Positions 22,998 through 35,337 are shown, numbered from the stretch's first letter. The stretch: DNA of 64,000 bases from Talpa occidentalis (GCF_014898055.3 NW_023601433.1:43519876-43583875); one strand, 5' to 3'. Made by a program: numbers and translations. Notes: generated from the sequence alone by a model not told the origin.

Positions 22998-25838
22998 AAT
23001 GGACAAGGGTAAGTTTTTCCACTACCTGGTGAGGAGGAGGGGAAATAATTACAAAAGACAGTTTTCTTTCCACAACTGAGACAAGAGTGGAAAATTTGTG
23101 AACTACTCTCCTAAACATCAGAGAAAGACTGCCACAGCCAAGAGGAAGAATAACCAAGACATTGTAGAGGCAGAATAATTAGCTTCTAAATAATTAAGAT
23201 CATTTGATAAATAGAACAACCCATTATCCTTACAGAGAAAAGTACTCATTTCAAAGACTGAAAAACTTGGCTGGGGAAATCACACCTCAACCATACAAGT
23301 AGAGGTAGAATTCACAGACTTTGAGTTCATCTTTAATCTCATTAAATATCTTTACAATCATTAGCTAATTTTACATAATGGGTGTTTATGTTCATACTAT
23401 GGATGGAAGGACTGAGGATCAAAGATCCACTGATGTGAATGATGAATTGGCACCTGTCAAAACACAGGCAAGCTGAGTGCTGGGTTTGATTTTACCTTCA
23501 CTCATGCAGCCCCTCAGCTCTGTGGAACCACTGCTCCATGGTCTTAATCAGAGTAGCTTTCCCTAATAACGCCATGGATTTGGGGGTGACTCTTCAGCCT
23601 AGAGCTAACACTGTGAGAAGATCTCATTCTCAGAATTAATAAAAGGTCAAATTGGTTGAGTTGCTTGGCATTACACAGAACTGGCAATGTAAAGATATGT
23701 CCTGCCAAGCCGTTGTAGAGAAAGCTCTTCATATGAGATTCTTAGAGTACAAATAAGGACAGGGGAAGAGAGAATCAGGTGCTCAAAAGGAAGATAATCT
23801 TGAGAAGGACTGACAATGAGAACATTCCAGAGAATTTTCATAAGGTCGCTTCATAATTGGAAATATCCCCCAAATAGGTAGCACCTTATTCAAGGCCACA
23901 GAAGCTCTGTAACTGTTGACTCTGACATCTGAAAAAGGAATAAATAAAGAAGAGTTTGATTTGGATCCTCAGATTTGGATCCCACTGGCTCTAGTAACTA
24001 TATTATCTCTGAAGCCCTGAGTTCCCAGCTGGATGAACTGTGAGCCCCCTGAAGAGCAGCATGTGGCCCTCTGCCTGCGCTTAGGTACTTCACCACAAGG
24101 GGCACTGCTCAGTCAGTCCTCCAGCTATTGCCACTTGGGCCACCTGGATGTAATAGCAGCAGAAGAGGTCTTGACTCTAGATCCTTGAAAGTCAAGGAAA
24201 AGATGACAAATTGAGAACATAACATAACAGTTAATTTAGGGCTATAAATATACATCAATATATATGTATACCTGTCCAACAAATTAAACTAAGCTAGAAC
24301 TCTGTGTCACGTGTCATGATAAAACCCTCAGCCAAGAGTGTCCAAGGGACTGATCTCACCCACACCTTCTCTTTGTCCTCTGATTCCAGAATCCTTTTTT
24401 GGACCCCACTCCAGTCCAGACTTCATGTTAATCCCCACCAGCCCATCTCCATCTGGTTACTCAAGGATCCTTGCCCATAAACTAATTACAGAACAAGTTT
24501 AAACTGTCTAGTACTCAGACTCTGGCTGTTAATTGTATTTCTTGATCCTCATCTATTTCTGTTTCTATTATCTGGCCCAGTTTGCTGCAAAATGGCTTTC
24601 TTCCTTCTCTCTCTAGGAAGCAACCTGTAAGTCCATGGCAGCTAATGGAAACAGAAGGGCAGATAACATGGATGGCACCTGAAAACATTTCTCAATTATG
24701 TTGAAGTTATTTCCATTCTCGTTACAAGAATAAGTGTCTCATCACAAGGACCCGGGGCATTGAAACTAAGTTTTACATACTATGAGGTTTTATTGTTTTA
24801 TGCTCACAACATAAAGGCCGTGCAAACAACCCATTGCCACTGCTTCTACCCAAAATCAAGAGTCTCAAATCTGATTTCACTAAAAAAACAGCCATTCACA
24901 ATGAAAGCACATGTGACTTAAGGCTATCTGAACAGAGCGGCAATATGTTCATGTACACTGATGTATAAACATCGATATATAAACATGTATGGAAACTGTA
25001 GCATAAATGTCACATATATCTATATCTATATATCTATATCTATATATGATCATGCCATAGGCATCTGATTTGCTTCTGTTTCCTGACAATTCTCCAAATA
25101 AGTGAATATTTGGTGAAAAATAAAACCCATCTAAATTGATTTTATTTCAGCCTAATCAACTACATTTTAGTCAGTTTATTGTTTTCCTCAGTATCAGCCT
25201 GGAGTTATTTCCTCAATTCACTCAACTTCTGTTGCTCAAAAAGATTTTCAGCTCTCTGCTTTTAAAATAGCTTTTAGAATCTACAGCACAAACTTTGCAA
25301 TATCTTCTGTGGTGACAATCATTTATTCATAGAGTTTGGCTTTGGGTTTGGAAAATAGTCAAAAGTCATTTGGAGCAAACTCTGGCTAAAATGTGGTTGA
25401 TTAAGCTGAATAAAATCAATTTAAGTTTTTTGTCTCAAATATTCATTCATTTGGAGAATTGTCAAGAAACAGAAGCAAATCAGTAGACGCTGGCACAGTC
25501 TTTTTCCTTTGCACAGTACCTCTCAGATGCTTCAATTTTTACACAATAAGATCCCCAGACTATTTTATGGTAGAGGGTAAAATCTGCATAAACATTGCAT
25601 TATGTCATTTAACAATTTTGGCACATATATTTTCTGGAATCTCAGTTGTTTTTCTATTGATAATTTAATTTTAGCTTCCAGAACATACTCAAGACCATAA
25701 AATAAACCAAAACTTTTCAGCTTTATCTCTGGGCAATTCTTCAAGAGTTTATGAAAGACACTTATTATAAGGAATTGGCTCATGTAAGTATGGATGCTGG
25801 TTACTTCAAAATCTGCAGAGTTGGTCCCAGTTTGAGTT
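22998..25838. other. Intergenic, no gene seen
   Basis: A 2.8-kb stretch without exons or dominant repeats. It includes a TATC-type microsatellite at about 25013-25050. The region 25760-25838 begins an L1M-type 3' UTR relic that runs to about 26080. Confidence 0.4.
25013..25050. repeat. (TATATC)n microsatellite
   Basis: Alternating TATATC/TATC units, imperfect, in single-copy-looking DNA. Confidence 0.85.
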
Positions 25839-26080
25839 CAAAGGCTGGTAGGCATCAGAATTCTCCCCTATTTGGGGGAGGATCAGTCTTTTGTTCTACA
25901 TAGGCCTTCAACTTATTGGGTGAAACCTACCTACATTATGGACGGCAATCCGTTTTACTGATGTAAATGTTAATCTCATCCCAAAACACCCACACAGAAA
26001 CACCCACCCAGAATAATGATTGACAAAATATCTGAGCATCCCATGTCCGGTTGACATATAAAATTAACCATCATAGCATC
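25760..26080 (+). repeat. Ancient LINE 3' UTR-like relic
   Basis: Landmarks 'gttctacataggccttcaac', 'acctacctacattatggacg', 'taaatgttaatctcatccc', 'catataaaattaaccatcat' match a common eutherian repeat that I associate with L1M 3' UTRs (family from memory). Part of it is present again as an inverted arm at 26832-26945. Confidence 0.5.
25839..25952 (+). repeat. Inverted-repeat arm A
   Basis: About 114 bp that matches the reverse complement of 26832-26945 with only a few mismatches (for example ACCTACCTACATT against ACCTACCCACATT). The arms are about 880 bp apart. Confidence 0.85.
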
Positions 26081-26831
26081 CTGTCTTTACATTTGCTCAC
26101 CATTACCCAAAGTGGGAGCACAATTTCTACAGGTATAGTTTCCCATTCAAGGTTATAGAATCACCTTCTACAACTCAGTATTTTGTAGGTGGTACTAGAG
26201 AAGCTGCAAGTCACTCAGGTTTTTGAACTGAGAACCTAGTTCTGGAAGCAAATGTGACAGTAGTCTTCTCACAACTGCATCCTAGTGTACTTTCTATTAT
26301 CATGAATGTTTCCCTATAGAACAGGTCTATATCTTTATATATTTTTATTGTTTTGGGAATCATTGTTAAAATTCAAGGAAACAATCAACATTTTGATGTT
26401 TGTTTCAATGTAACAGTGAGAATACATGGTTACTTCAAGCAGCACTATGTCATCATAACATCTTTCCAAATGTCTTCAAAACTCATGTGGCATGAAAAAC
26501 ATTCATTTGACATTTTTTTTACTTAATATACTTATTATAATATGCCAGCTGTCTACTTGGCAAATTGACTTCACTTTATTCAAAATTTGATGTGAATTTC
26601 TTGTTCTGATTAACAGTTACTCATTTGTACCCTGACGTGAAGCAACACGCACTCAAGCTTACCCTAAATGAAAGCACAAGTACTTGTTGTCATGCTGAAA
26701 TTTTCCATTTGAAGTTGGAGAAGGAACATTAACTGAACGTCAGGAGAGGCTGACTCTGGACTTTCACTGCAACTAAATAATTTTGAGACCTTGATCCAGT
26801 CCTTTTATTTCTTAGAATAAGAATTTATGGA

Positions 26832-26945
26832 CGGATTGCCGTCCATAATGTGGGTAGGTTTCACCCAATAAGTTGAAGGCCTATGTAGAACAAATGACTA
26901 ATCCTCTCTCAAATAGGGGAGAATTCCGAAGCCTACCAGCCTTTG
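26832..26945 (-). repeat. Inverted-repeat arm B
   Basis: Reverse-complement partner of 25839-25952. Its inner edge forms a local palindrome, ATGGACGG-ATTG-CCGTCCAT (26826-26845), suggesting that the inversion joint lies there. Confidence 0.85.
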
Positions 26946-27619
26946 GCAGGTATTGAATCTTAAATGCATGGTGACCTTCCCATTTGACAAGACACGCTCC
27001 TGTACATTGTCTCATTCAGCTCTCATAAAGTCACTGTGAAGTGGATTATTTCCTAGGCTGCAAAGTCAATGTTTCCATCAGCAGAGTTTACAATCAAATG
27101 TTGCCATATGTCTCACTATTATCCTTCACTAAGGTCCTTTCTTTTCTGCTTCTCAAGTCACAAAGCAAAATTTGTTTGTGTGGACTAATTGCTGATGCAA
27201 ATAAAATAATTTTATAGGGACCCATACATGTTACACACCAGGATGATCATCCTGGGTGCAAGAAACAGAAAACACACATACTTAGGATGAACAAAAACCA
27301 TATCATAATATAAAAATGTTAATTCTTCTTAATCAAAGGAAAACTGAATCTGAGACCAGGGTGCAACCCACAGGGGAGCAGGGAGCGTTGGGCAGCGGGG
27401 GGAGGGGGGGAGTATAAATGTAAGAATTTAAGAACAGGGAAACTGTAATTTCCCTTCTAAAAGGAGTGGGCATGGAGTAGAGGTAACTTTCCCAACCATC
27501 TGACATGTCAACGTATGTGTCTTCTGCCCAAACTTCTCCTAAGACCTTCTCAATTCAAGTGACTAGTGGCTATCTCAAACTTGGCATAAAAAAAAAATTA
27601 CCAACCCAAATTCCCAATC
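26946..27619. other. Intergenic, no gene seen
   Basis: A reverse MIR-like core (cattgtctcattcagctctc, gtgaagtggattatttcc) is at about 27000-27055, and a G-run block (27390-27412). No gene signal. Confidence 0.4.
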
Positions 27620-27986
27620 TTTCTCTCCCACCATAAAACTATGCTTCCTAGAATCTTTGCCTCTCAGTTAAAAGCCACTTCATCCATCCAATGGCTCAGG
27701 CCCAAATCCTTGAAATCACTCTTAACTCCCCCTTTTCCCTCACACTGCACATCCAAACCATCAACAAGATATATTAGCTCTCCTGTCCTACAATTTTTAT
27801 TACCATCCCTCAAAACCACTGCAGGCCACGTCACTTTTTTGGATTATTGCAATAATCTATTAATTACTCTCCCTCATTTTACCCTGCCCTCTCCTTCATA
27901 GAGTCTATTCCCAACCCAGCATTTAGAATTATCTGTTATAATACAAGTCAGATGATGTTTCTTCCCTGCTTAGAATTTTCCTTTCT

Positions 27987-28019
<33 letters not shown>

Positions 28020-28315
28020 TTGCCTCAGTCAGAGTGAAAAACCTGAGACCCTACAACAGTCCCAAATGCCTTACTTATTCTATCTCATAATTTAGCCACG
28101 GCTCACTGATCCCAAGTTACACCAGCATCTTTGCTGCTCTTTGAAAATTGCAGCTTCCTCCTGCTACAAAGACTTCTTATTCACATTGTTAGCTACTGTA
28201 ATGTAAGTTCTATAAGAGCAGGGGTTTTTGCTGCATGTTCGGTGATATATCCCTGATGTTTCACATCATGCCCAGCACAAGGTAAGCACTTAATAAATAT
28301 TTGTGGTGTCCTTCT
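27620..28315 (+). repeat. Long L2-type relic
   Basis: The order of blocks matches the common old LINE whose 3' end is the L2 tail: a 'gaaatcactcttaactcccc' block, 'ggattattgcaataatctat', 'aatacaagtcagatgatgtt', a T-rich run (27990-28021), then 'cttaataaatatttgtggtg'. The reverse version of the same family is at 47125-48130 and another forward copy at 31320-32395. Family naming is from memory. Confidence 0.6.
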
Positions 28316-29005
28316 AATGCCCAGAGCTGCTCCTGGGCCTGCAGCATCTTGTCTGCTTTATCTCAAGTCAAGCCTCAGCCATGAGTGAACGCTGCCGGGC
28401 ATCCTATGCATTTAAGTGAAAAAGTAATTAAAAAGGGATTTGGTTGGAAACAATTTCTTGATATGGCTTCAGGCACCCGCAGAAATGCTTCTTCGTGATT
28501 TCTCTATGCTTCGTGTATCTAGTCCCTCTCTGACACAATAGTAAACAAAAACTGGTGTCTCCTTTCCAAGGCTGCATTCAGATGAAAAAGCAGAACATAT
28601 CTTTTCACTCCTCCCATCCTCATCACCCCAGACGAAAAGGTAGCATCACGAACATCACAATCGACCATTGAGCACATCCTGCCAGACAATTTATGGAAGA
28701 GAAAACTATCATGTCCCTTTGTCTAGCACTACAATAACAGCAGTGTGAGCAGGACAGCACAAGCATTTTATATATGTGATGACTGCATTTAAGATTGGTG
28801 CACAGATGTGGAGTTAAATCTCTTTAATTTTATAGTATATTGAAAAGCATTTGAGAGCAGAAATATCCTGCTGTAAGCAGAGGCACAGGGTGGAGTGGGC
28901 ACTCAGGGGGACTCCCAGGGCAGTCATGCTGTGGGCTTGGTTTAGGAGCACATGGGTCCAGCAGAGGGAATGCTGCTGTCCACGTCCAAACCTCCATGCC
29001 TTTAT
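28316..29005. other. Intergenic, no gene seen
   Basis: No exon, RNA gene or repeat could be supported. Confidence 0.4.
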
Positions 29006-29017
29006 AATGAGGTTTGA

Positions 29018-29381
29018 CTCATGCCATTTGCAGCAACATGGATGGAGCTAGAAAGGATTATGTTTAGTGAAATAAGTCAGAAGGAAAAAGAAAAATATGG
29101 GATGGTTTCACTTGAAGGAGAAATACAGGGGAACCAAATAAGGCATCAGGGAAAAATAATAACAATAAAACACACTAAAAAACAAGACAAAAATAAATGG
29201 AAGGGGAGTAGTATGTGGAGGGATCAAAACTAGGGTGGAAAGAACACAAGGGACTATGGTGATAGTGCACGGGTGAATTGGTGGTGGAAATACTACACCT
29301 GAGAAAAGAAAGCAAACATTGTAAAAGAAAAAAAAAAGAATAATGTAAAATATATATAAATAAATTATTTTTAAAAAATAA
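29018..29381 (+). mobile_element. 5'-truncated L1 3' end
   Basis: Starts in the ORF2 tail (gccatttgcagcaacatgga), passes 'aagtcagaaggaaaaagaaa' and the 3' UTR 'caagggactatggtgatagt' and 'ggtgaattggtggtggaaat', and ends in A-rich AATAAATTATTTTT. TSD AATGAGGTTTGA at 29006-29017 and 29382-29393. A related but distinct 3' UTR from that of the 33.9-kb L1. Confidence 0.88.
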
Positions 29382-29393
29382 AATGAGGTTTGA

Positions 29394-30504
29394 ATGACAA
29401 AACAAAGATCAACATTACTACATAGATTTCTAACCAGCCAAACTTACTACATACATATATAGCATCAGACCACCTCACTGAGTTGAAACACATTTACTGG
29501 AAATTTATCGTTCCAGTGATTCATCTGATGGAACTCTCATTCTTGTAATGTTAACTCTGAGATAGTAATTAAGCAAACATCTTACTGCTGACTGCCTGAG
29601 GAAGAAAGATAATGAAATGATTTCAGCTTGATCTCTCTCCTCAAATGAGGATTAGTAAATTCCTTCTTTTCTTTTGTTTTTAAATGACAAAAGAGATATT
29701 TTTTAAAAAGAAAACAGAACCATTAAGAGGCTTGATTAAAAAAAAAAAAAGCACAAAGAGAACTATTGAGCACATTTTGAGAGATAGAAGGCAGATAAGA
29801 CTGATGAAGAAATATCCAGTGAAACTGAAGTCCAAACAAAAAAACTTCTGCTGTGTTGTGAACATTAATATTTAGAACTCTAATGACATCAGGAGACCAG
29901 AAAGTGCCCGCACACACGACTCAGCAAACAATAGCACCCAGCATACCCACCATCTCCACATTTTCCCTCCTGTGGAAACTGAGGGAAAGGTTCTCCAAAG
30001 GTTATGTGGGGAGTTGTTAGTCTTGGAGTCCTGGAAATGCACTCTCTTCTATTGTTTCGTTTCCAAATAAATCCTGTTTAATTTCAGAATAATTGATTAC
30101 TTCTGTTTGAGGTCAACAGTATAGAATGGCTCTAGATGTTCTTCCAAGTTCTGTAGCAATGGGTGCACACAGAGTAAGGTTAACTCCTGAGAGCAACCGG
30201 ACCCACCATCAGCACCAGTCTTGTCAAATCCCAAGGCCCGTAGTCCACCCTCACCTGACCAGAACTCCAGCAGCTTTGACACAGATGGTTATTCCTCTCT
30301 CTGGAAACAAGTTGTTCAGTGTGCTTACAGAACTCCACACCCACCTGGTATCCCCCCACATTTCTTCTGCTCATTCACCTTTGCATTTTGCTCGTTTCCT
30401 TTCCTGAGTTTCAGTTGCAGGACTCCCGGCTTCAGCTCTGGCTCTTCTTTTTTGGATTCAGTTACTCTTTCAATAATATTATTCAGTCACATGTCTCTAA
30501 ACAC
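29394..30504. other. Intergenic, no gene seen
   Basis: A-rich patches (29690-29760) generate frames without meaning. No supported exon. Sequence just before the twin-primed L1 is not repetitive by eye. Confidence 0.4.
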
Positions 30505-30513
30505 CACCTATAT

Positions 30514-31265
30514 AGTTCCCCTATACTCCTCCTATAATTTTTCTTTTCCCTTCTAACTTTTTTCACTAAGCATAATTCCTTCTAGCTCCATCCATGTTGC
30601 TGTGAATGGCATGAGTTTATCTTTTTTGATTGCTGAATAATATTCCATTGTGTATCTATAACACATCTTCTTGATTCAATAGTCTATTTTTGGGCTTTTG
30701 GGTTGTTTCCAAGTTTTGGGGAAAAAAATAATGACAATTAAAACCACAACAAAACAAAGCAAAAAATAAACAGACAACTTTAAACCGGAGACATTGTGCA
30801 AGGGAGGGAGAGGAAGAGGGATCAGAAGAAGGGAGGGACGAGCACAGGGGACTATGGTGATGGTGCACAGGTGAATTGGTGGTGGAAATTCTATGGGGGC
30901 TACACCTGAGAAAAGAAAGCAAACATTGTTGGGCCTCCCCGGTGGCGCAGAGGTTGAGCGCTGGGTTGCAAAGCTGCCCGCAGCCTCTAAAGCACCAGTT
31001 CGATTCCCGGCCACTGGCGAGGGTCCCACATGGCGCCCACTGCTCCCCTCAGCAGTGTACTTCGTCAGTCTGCCTGTTCTGCTCCCCGCTCTGGCTCTGG
31101 TGAATTCTCTCATCCTCCCGCACTTCTGACTGTACCCAGTGCTTGTATAAATAAAATAAAAATAAAAAAAACTAAAAAAAAAGAAAGCAAACACTATTAA
31201 AAAATGAACAATGATGTAAAATATATATAAATAAAAATAAAAAATAAAGTATGAAAAAAAAAAAA
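30514..31265. mobile_element. Twin-primed (5'-inverted) L1, split by a SINE
   Basis: The left part (about 30514-30717) is the minus-strand ORF2 tail (gctccatccatgttgctgtg, gattgctgaataatattcca). The right part (from about 30718) is the plus-strand 3' UTR (ggggactatggtgatggtgc, gtgaattggtggtggaaatt) with an A-rich end. The two parts point away from each other and share a 9-bp TSD, CACCTATAT, at 30505-30513 and 31266-31274. This is the known signature of twin priming. A SINE later inserted at 30931-31178. Confidence 0.78.
30931..31178 (+). mobile_element. tRNA-derived SINE, young subfamily, nested in L1
   Basis: GGGCCTCCCCGGTGGCGCAG head, GGTTGAGCGCTGGGTTGC, B box GTTCGATTCCC. It is shorter than the others because a piece between the B box and the TGGCGC block is missing (no CTGCTCCC...GGAGGA). 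TSD AAAAGAAAGCAAACATTGTT (30911-30930) and AAAAGAAAGCAAACACTATT (31179-31198). Confidence 0.92.
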
Positions 31266-31319
31266 CACCTATATGCTGACTCTCCCAAAATTATATCTCC
31301 AGTCTGAACCTCTCTGAAA

Positions 31320-32138
31320 GTGAGGCTCATATATCCACACAGAGGTCCAACAGTCATCTCAGATGTAACAAGCTCGAAATCTGTCTTCCTAGCACCTCTG
31401 ACTCACACCTCCCCCATCTCAGGAAGCAGGAATTGCTTCTTTCCCTTCACTCAGTCCCAACGCCCTAAGGTCATCCTGTCCCCTATCTTCCTTTCATATT
31501 TCCTATATTCAAGTCTCATACAAAGTTTATTAACCACAGCAAATCCTGAGAGCTTGCTTCAAATGTATTCAGATTCTGTTCACTTTAGTTTCCACCATTG
31601 CCATGCAAATCCAAACCATCATCACTTCCCACCTGCAGTAGCCTCCTATTTCACACTTCTACTCTTTACCATTCAGTAGTACCAAATACAGTCAGCTCTC
31701 CAAATAGATGACTACATGGCTTCTAAGATAATTAGATTATATATCACTTGCCTATTTACTTGCTCCCATCTGTCCTCAATGACTCAGTTATGCTCCTGTT
31801 AGAATCTACATGCTTCACTATAACTTCTAAGTTCTTAAGAATAGGACCTTAAGGTTTTGGACCTCCTGTCCAAACTCCTACTGTATTCTCCCAACCCCTT
31901 TGCTCTGATCCTAGTAGCTCTCTTTTTCTACCTTGAACATGCAAAATTGATTCCAGTTTCTAAGACCTTTCTTTTCAGACATCTGAAAGTACCCATTTTC
32001 TTGTCATTCAGGTCTTTGCTCAAATGTCACCTCTTAGGAGAGGTTCTCTCTGACCACCCAAGTAGAAATGCCATCTCCAACCACATTCCTATTTTCCTAT
32101 CTTGCTTTATTTCGATTCACAGCACTTGAACACCTGAA

Positions 32139-32184
<46 letters not shown>

Positions 32185-32395
32185 ATATACACACATATAC
32201 ACATGTATGTATATATACATATATGTGTGTAAATATATACAAGTAGTATTATACTGTATTATGTACTTATTTGTGTATTGTCTCTCCATGAGAATGGGAG
32301 CTTTTCCATATTAACTGCTGTAATCCTAGTGCATTATAAAACTACCTGGCACATAATGTTAAATAAAACTTGTTTAATGACTAAAGGAATGAATG
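31320..32395 (+). repeat. Long L2-type relic with internal TA array
   Basis: Old LINE blocks: 'tgcaaatccaaaccatcatc', 'gtctttgctcaaatgtcacc', 'ctctgaccacccaagtagaa', then, beyond the TA array, 'ctctccatgagaatgggag' and 'ctacctggcacataatgtta', ending in 'aaaggaatgaatgaatcat'. Same family as 27620-28315. Confidence 0.6.
32142..32240. repeat. (TA)n microsatellite with CA/TG variants
   Basis: About 45 bp of nearly pure TA, then a mixed ATATAC/ATGTAT tract. It lies inside the L2-type relic. Confidence 0.95.
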
Positions 32396-32902
32396 AATCA
32401 TGAAAATAAAAAGTCTCACAAGGTTCTAGCTAGATGGAAAAAGGGATGTAATCATTATGTGAAGGTATTTCATCACACTAAAGATAAAGAGATATTTCTA
32501 AAACTTTCAAGGAGAAGAAAGCAAGTTACTTTCTTGGAACATGTTGTTTATTTTATCTACTGAAGAATAATACAGACCGCAACTCAAACAGGCTTAAGGA
32601 ATAAAGGGGATGCATTCACATCGATGAGAAAAGTCCAGTATTGGGACAATTTTGAAGGACTGGGTGATTTCATAGCTCAATGATGTCACCAAGGGGCCAT
32701 TTCCTCTCTCTATCTCTGTTCTGCTATATACAAAGAATTAGTTGTTTTTTGGTTTTTTTTAAAGATTGCCTTATATACTGACTCCTGGTCTCAGTTGGAG
32801 CTATAATAATAGGAGAGTAAATGATTGCTTTTTTGTACTAAATGAAACAAGAATGCTCATTAGTGTAAGCCAACTTAGGACCCGCAAGCTGTGGTGGTGG
32901 GT
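32396..32902. other. Intergenic, no gene seen
   Basis: No exon or repeat supported; the short frame at 32766-32948 runs into the next SINE. Confidence 0.4.
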
Positions 32903-32921
32903 AAGACTAGGGGAGCAGGTG

Positions 32922-33181
32922 GGCCTCCCTGGTGGTGCAAGGGGTTAAGATGCAGCCTATGAAGCTATCCTCAGCCACTGCAGCACGAGTTTGATCCCCC
33001 ACCAGGGAGCTACCCACATGGCGCAGCAGACCTCTCCTGACTTGCCTACTGCTCCCCTCAACAGTGTATCTCAGTCAATCTGCCTGTTCTGTTCCCCACT
33101 CTGGTGAATCCTCTCACTTCCCACACCTCTGGCCTGTACCCCAGTTCTTATATGCATAAATAAATAAATATTTTATAAAAA
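32922..33181 (+). mobile_element. tRNA-derived SINE, older subfamily
   Basis: GGCCTCCCTGGTGGTGCAAG head, GTTTGATCCCCCACC B-box region, 'gcagacctctcctgacttgc', 'cccctcaacagtgtatctc', AATAAATAAATATT tail. Diverged TSD AAGACTAGGGGAGCAGGTGG (32903-32922, overlapping the head by one base) and AAGACTGGGGGAGGTGGTGG (33182-33201). Confidence 0.85.
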
Positions 33182-33201
33182 AAGACTGGGGGAGGTGGTG
33201 G

Positions 33202-33906
33202 GCGATATTCTGCTTTCTCCTAAGTACATAGAGTATGCTGGAGAAAGGTGGATACACAAGAGAAAATCTGGGTAATGTGAAGAAGGGAGAGTAGAATGAA
33301 TGGAATAGTCAGTTAATGGGGTATATCACGTCTGTAGAAGGATGATAATCAGAGGAGCGCCAGACCTCACTGGCACTGCTGTGTAACAGTAGAGATCAAT
33401 TCAGAAATATGAGGAAAAAGACTATAACCTGTTAAATAATTAAACAAAGACAAGGTTGAACTAAAGATTATATATTGCTTGTGGAAAGAAAAAGGTCTTC
33501 CAACCACCTATTCTCTTTGAAAAGTTATTGGAAAGCATACACTAGTCAAATGAATATTTTAAATAGCAATGAACAGCCAGTATTGAGTTAACATAAGCAT
33601 CAATCATTAGGTAAAATATCAACCAAAATCCACATTAAAATCACAGAAAATATTAAAGAAGAAGTAGCAAAGAAAAGAGGGATGAGTTAAGTTAAATAAC
33701 GCTACAATACTTTTCATATGGATAGGCAGGGCAGGATATGACAATGATTGCTTTAGCTATTGAAAAAAATTCCACCTAAATGTATGTGCTTAAAAAGTAA
33801 CATTGGAAATTGAAAACTAGAATTCCAAACTATTTGGCAAGGGTGGAGAAGGAATAAAGCAATAAAACAACAATTAAATGGAAAAAATAAAGATAGGAAA
33901 GGAATT
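33202..33906. other. Intergenic, no gene seen
   Basis: AT-rich flank of the L1 insertion. No gene or named repeat. Confidence 0.4.
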
Positions 33907-33923
33907 AAAACAAAGATAATAGA
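33907..33923. repeat. Left TSD of the composite L1
   Basis: AAAACAAAGATAATAGA, identical to 41488-41504. The L1 5' UTR starts directly after it. Confidence 0.9.
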
Positions 33924-34831
33924 GAGCCCGGCGGATCAACATGGCGGCGAGGAGACGCTGCGAGTAAGATCTCCCATTAAAAAAAAAGTTAATAGGGAGG
34001 AAAAGTGGCAGGTCCCAGTGAGAACTGGGACACGGAAGATAAATGGACAACTCCAGCAAACTGCCCGAAGAAGAAAGTTGCCATAAAAGAGGACTAGAAG
34101 GGAGGAAAGCGCAGAACCCTGCTACCCTCCCCCACCCACAGAGTCGGCACTCTCCGACTAACAGAAAGGAGGAAAAAAACAAACTAAAAGGACCAACAAG
34201 AACAAACTACGCATCAAGCGGGACTGTGAGTGGAAAGGAACTATTTCAGCCACCACACCCCATGAACTGGAGCTGTGGAGAACCCTGCAGGATTTGCCGC
34301 GGAGGTGAGCGAATGGCTCCAGGCACCATTAGAGAACAACAGAGACTCCCGGAGACCTACACACAGCCCGGGCCAGCCAGTAAGCTTGCGCGGAAAAGCT
34401 GCGCGCTTGAAAAGCAAACGCGGATCGCGGCTGCCCAGGTCCCCACGCCTGCGACCTAGGCTTGCAGGGAGACGTGCAGGGGCCCTCACTGAGGTGAAAG
34501 TCCCTCACTGAGTAATCAGGAACCAGGTGCCCAGGCATGGGAGCAGGGTGCAAAAGGCGCCATTTCTGCGGTCATTGAACTGGGCTACAGCCTGCTTCCT
34601 GGACCTGAGGGCTTTGGAACTAAAACCTGGGGCACGAAATTCCAGGCGTGGGTTCTCCACGATGGTGGGGCACAAGGCAGACACAGCACCCCAAAGCTGT
34701 TGAGGTTTACCCTACCATTCCCGCTCTGTTCCCTGTCCCACGGAGTGAAAAAAACAGCTCCCCAAGGACATTAGGAGATATCTCTGGCGCCACCTAGTGA
34801 CCAGAAAAAAAGTCACTAACACCCCATAAAA

Positions 34832-35337
34832 CAGGGACCTTTCTTCAAAAAAGACTGCTTGAAAACGGCAGAAGGCTCCCAGAGGAGCCAGTGGCAAGCT
34901 GGGAAGTTAGCCCACGCCAGGCCCCTTCTGATCAGCAGTCTGAGCCCACAGGGGGAGCAGGCACCCACGGCCAGGGCAGACCGGGCGTGCAGAAGAGTGT
35001 GCCTGAGACCGGACGCGCAGGGAGTGTGTCCCGCATCGCGGTTTTAGAACAGGGGCATTTCTTCAGTAAAGACTGCCTGAAACCAGCAGAAAGCTCCCTC
35101 AGGAGCCAGAGGTGAGCAGGGAAGTTTGCCCACGCCAGGCCCCTTCTGGCCTGCAGTCCAAGCCCAGAGGGGGAGCGGGAACCCAACGCCGGGGCAGACC
35201 AGGCACACAGGAGAGTGTGTCCACATATCGGCATTTTAGAACAGGGACCTTTCTTAGTAAAGACTGCTTGAAACCGACAGATGGCTCCCAGAGGAGCCAG
35301 AGGGGAGTGGAGAACTTCACCCAAGATGCCGGCCAGT
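34832..35337 (+). repeat. Tandem monomers in the L1 5' UTR
   Basis: Three successive units start with CAGGGACCT/CAGGGGCAT at 34832, 35050 and 35242. Each continues with a TTCTT...AAGACTGC(T/C)TGAAA block and an AGGAGCCAG block; the first two continue through GCCCACGCCAGGCCCCTTCTG to a TTTTAGAA end. Unit 1 is about 218 bp, unit 2 about 192 bp, unit 3 is partial and merges into the ORF1 leader. Tandem promoter monomers are known from mouse and rat L1; their role in transcription here is inferred. Confidence 0.9.
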
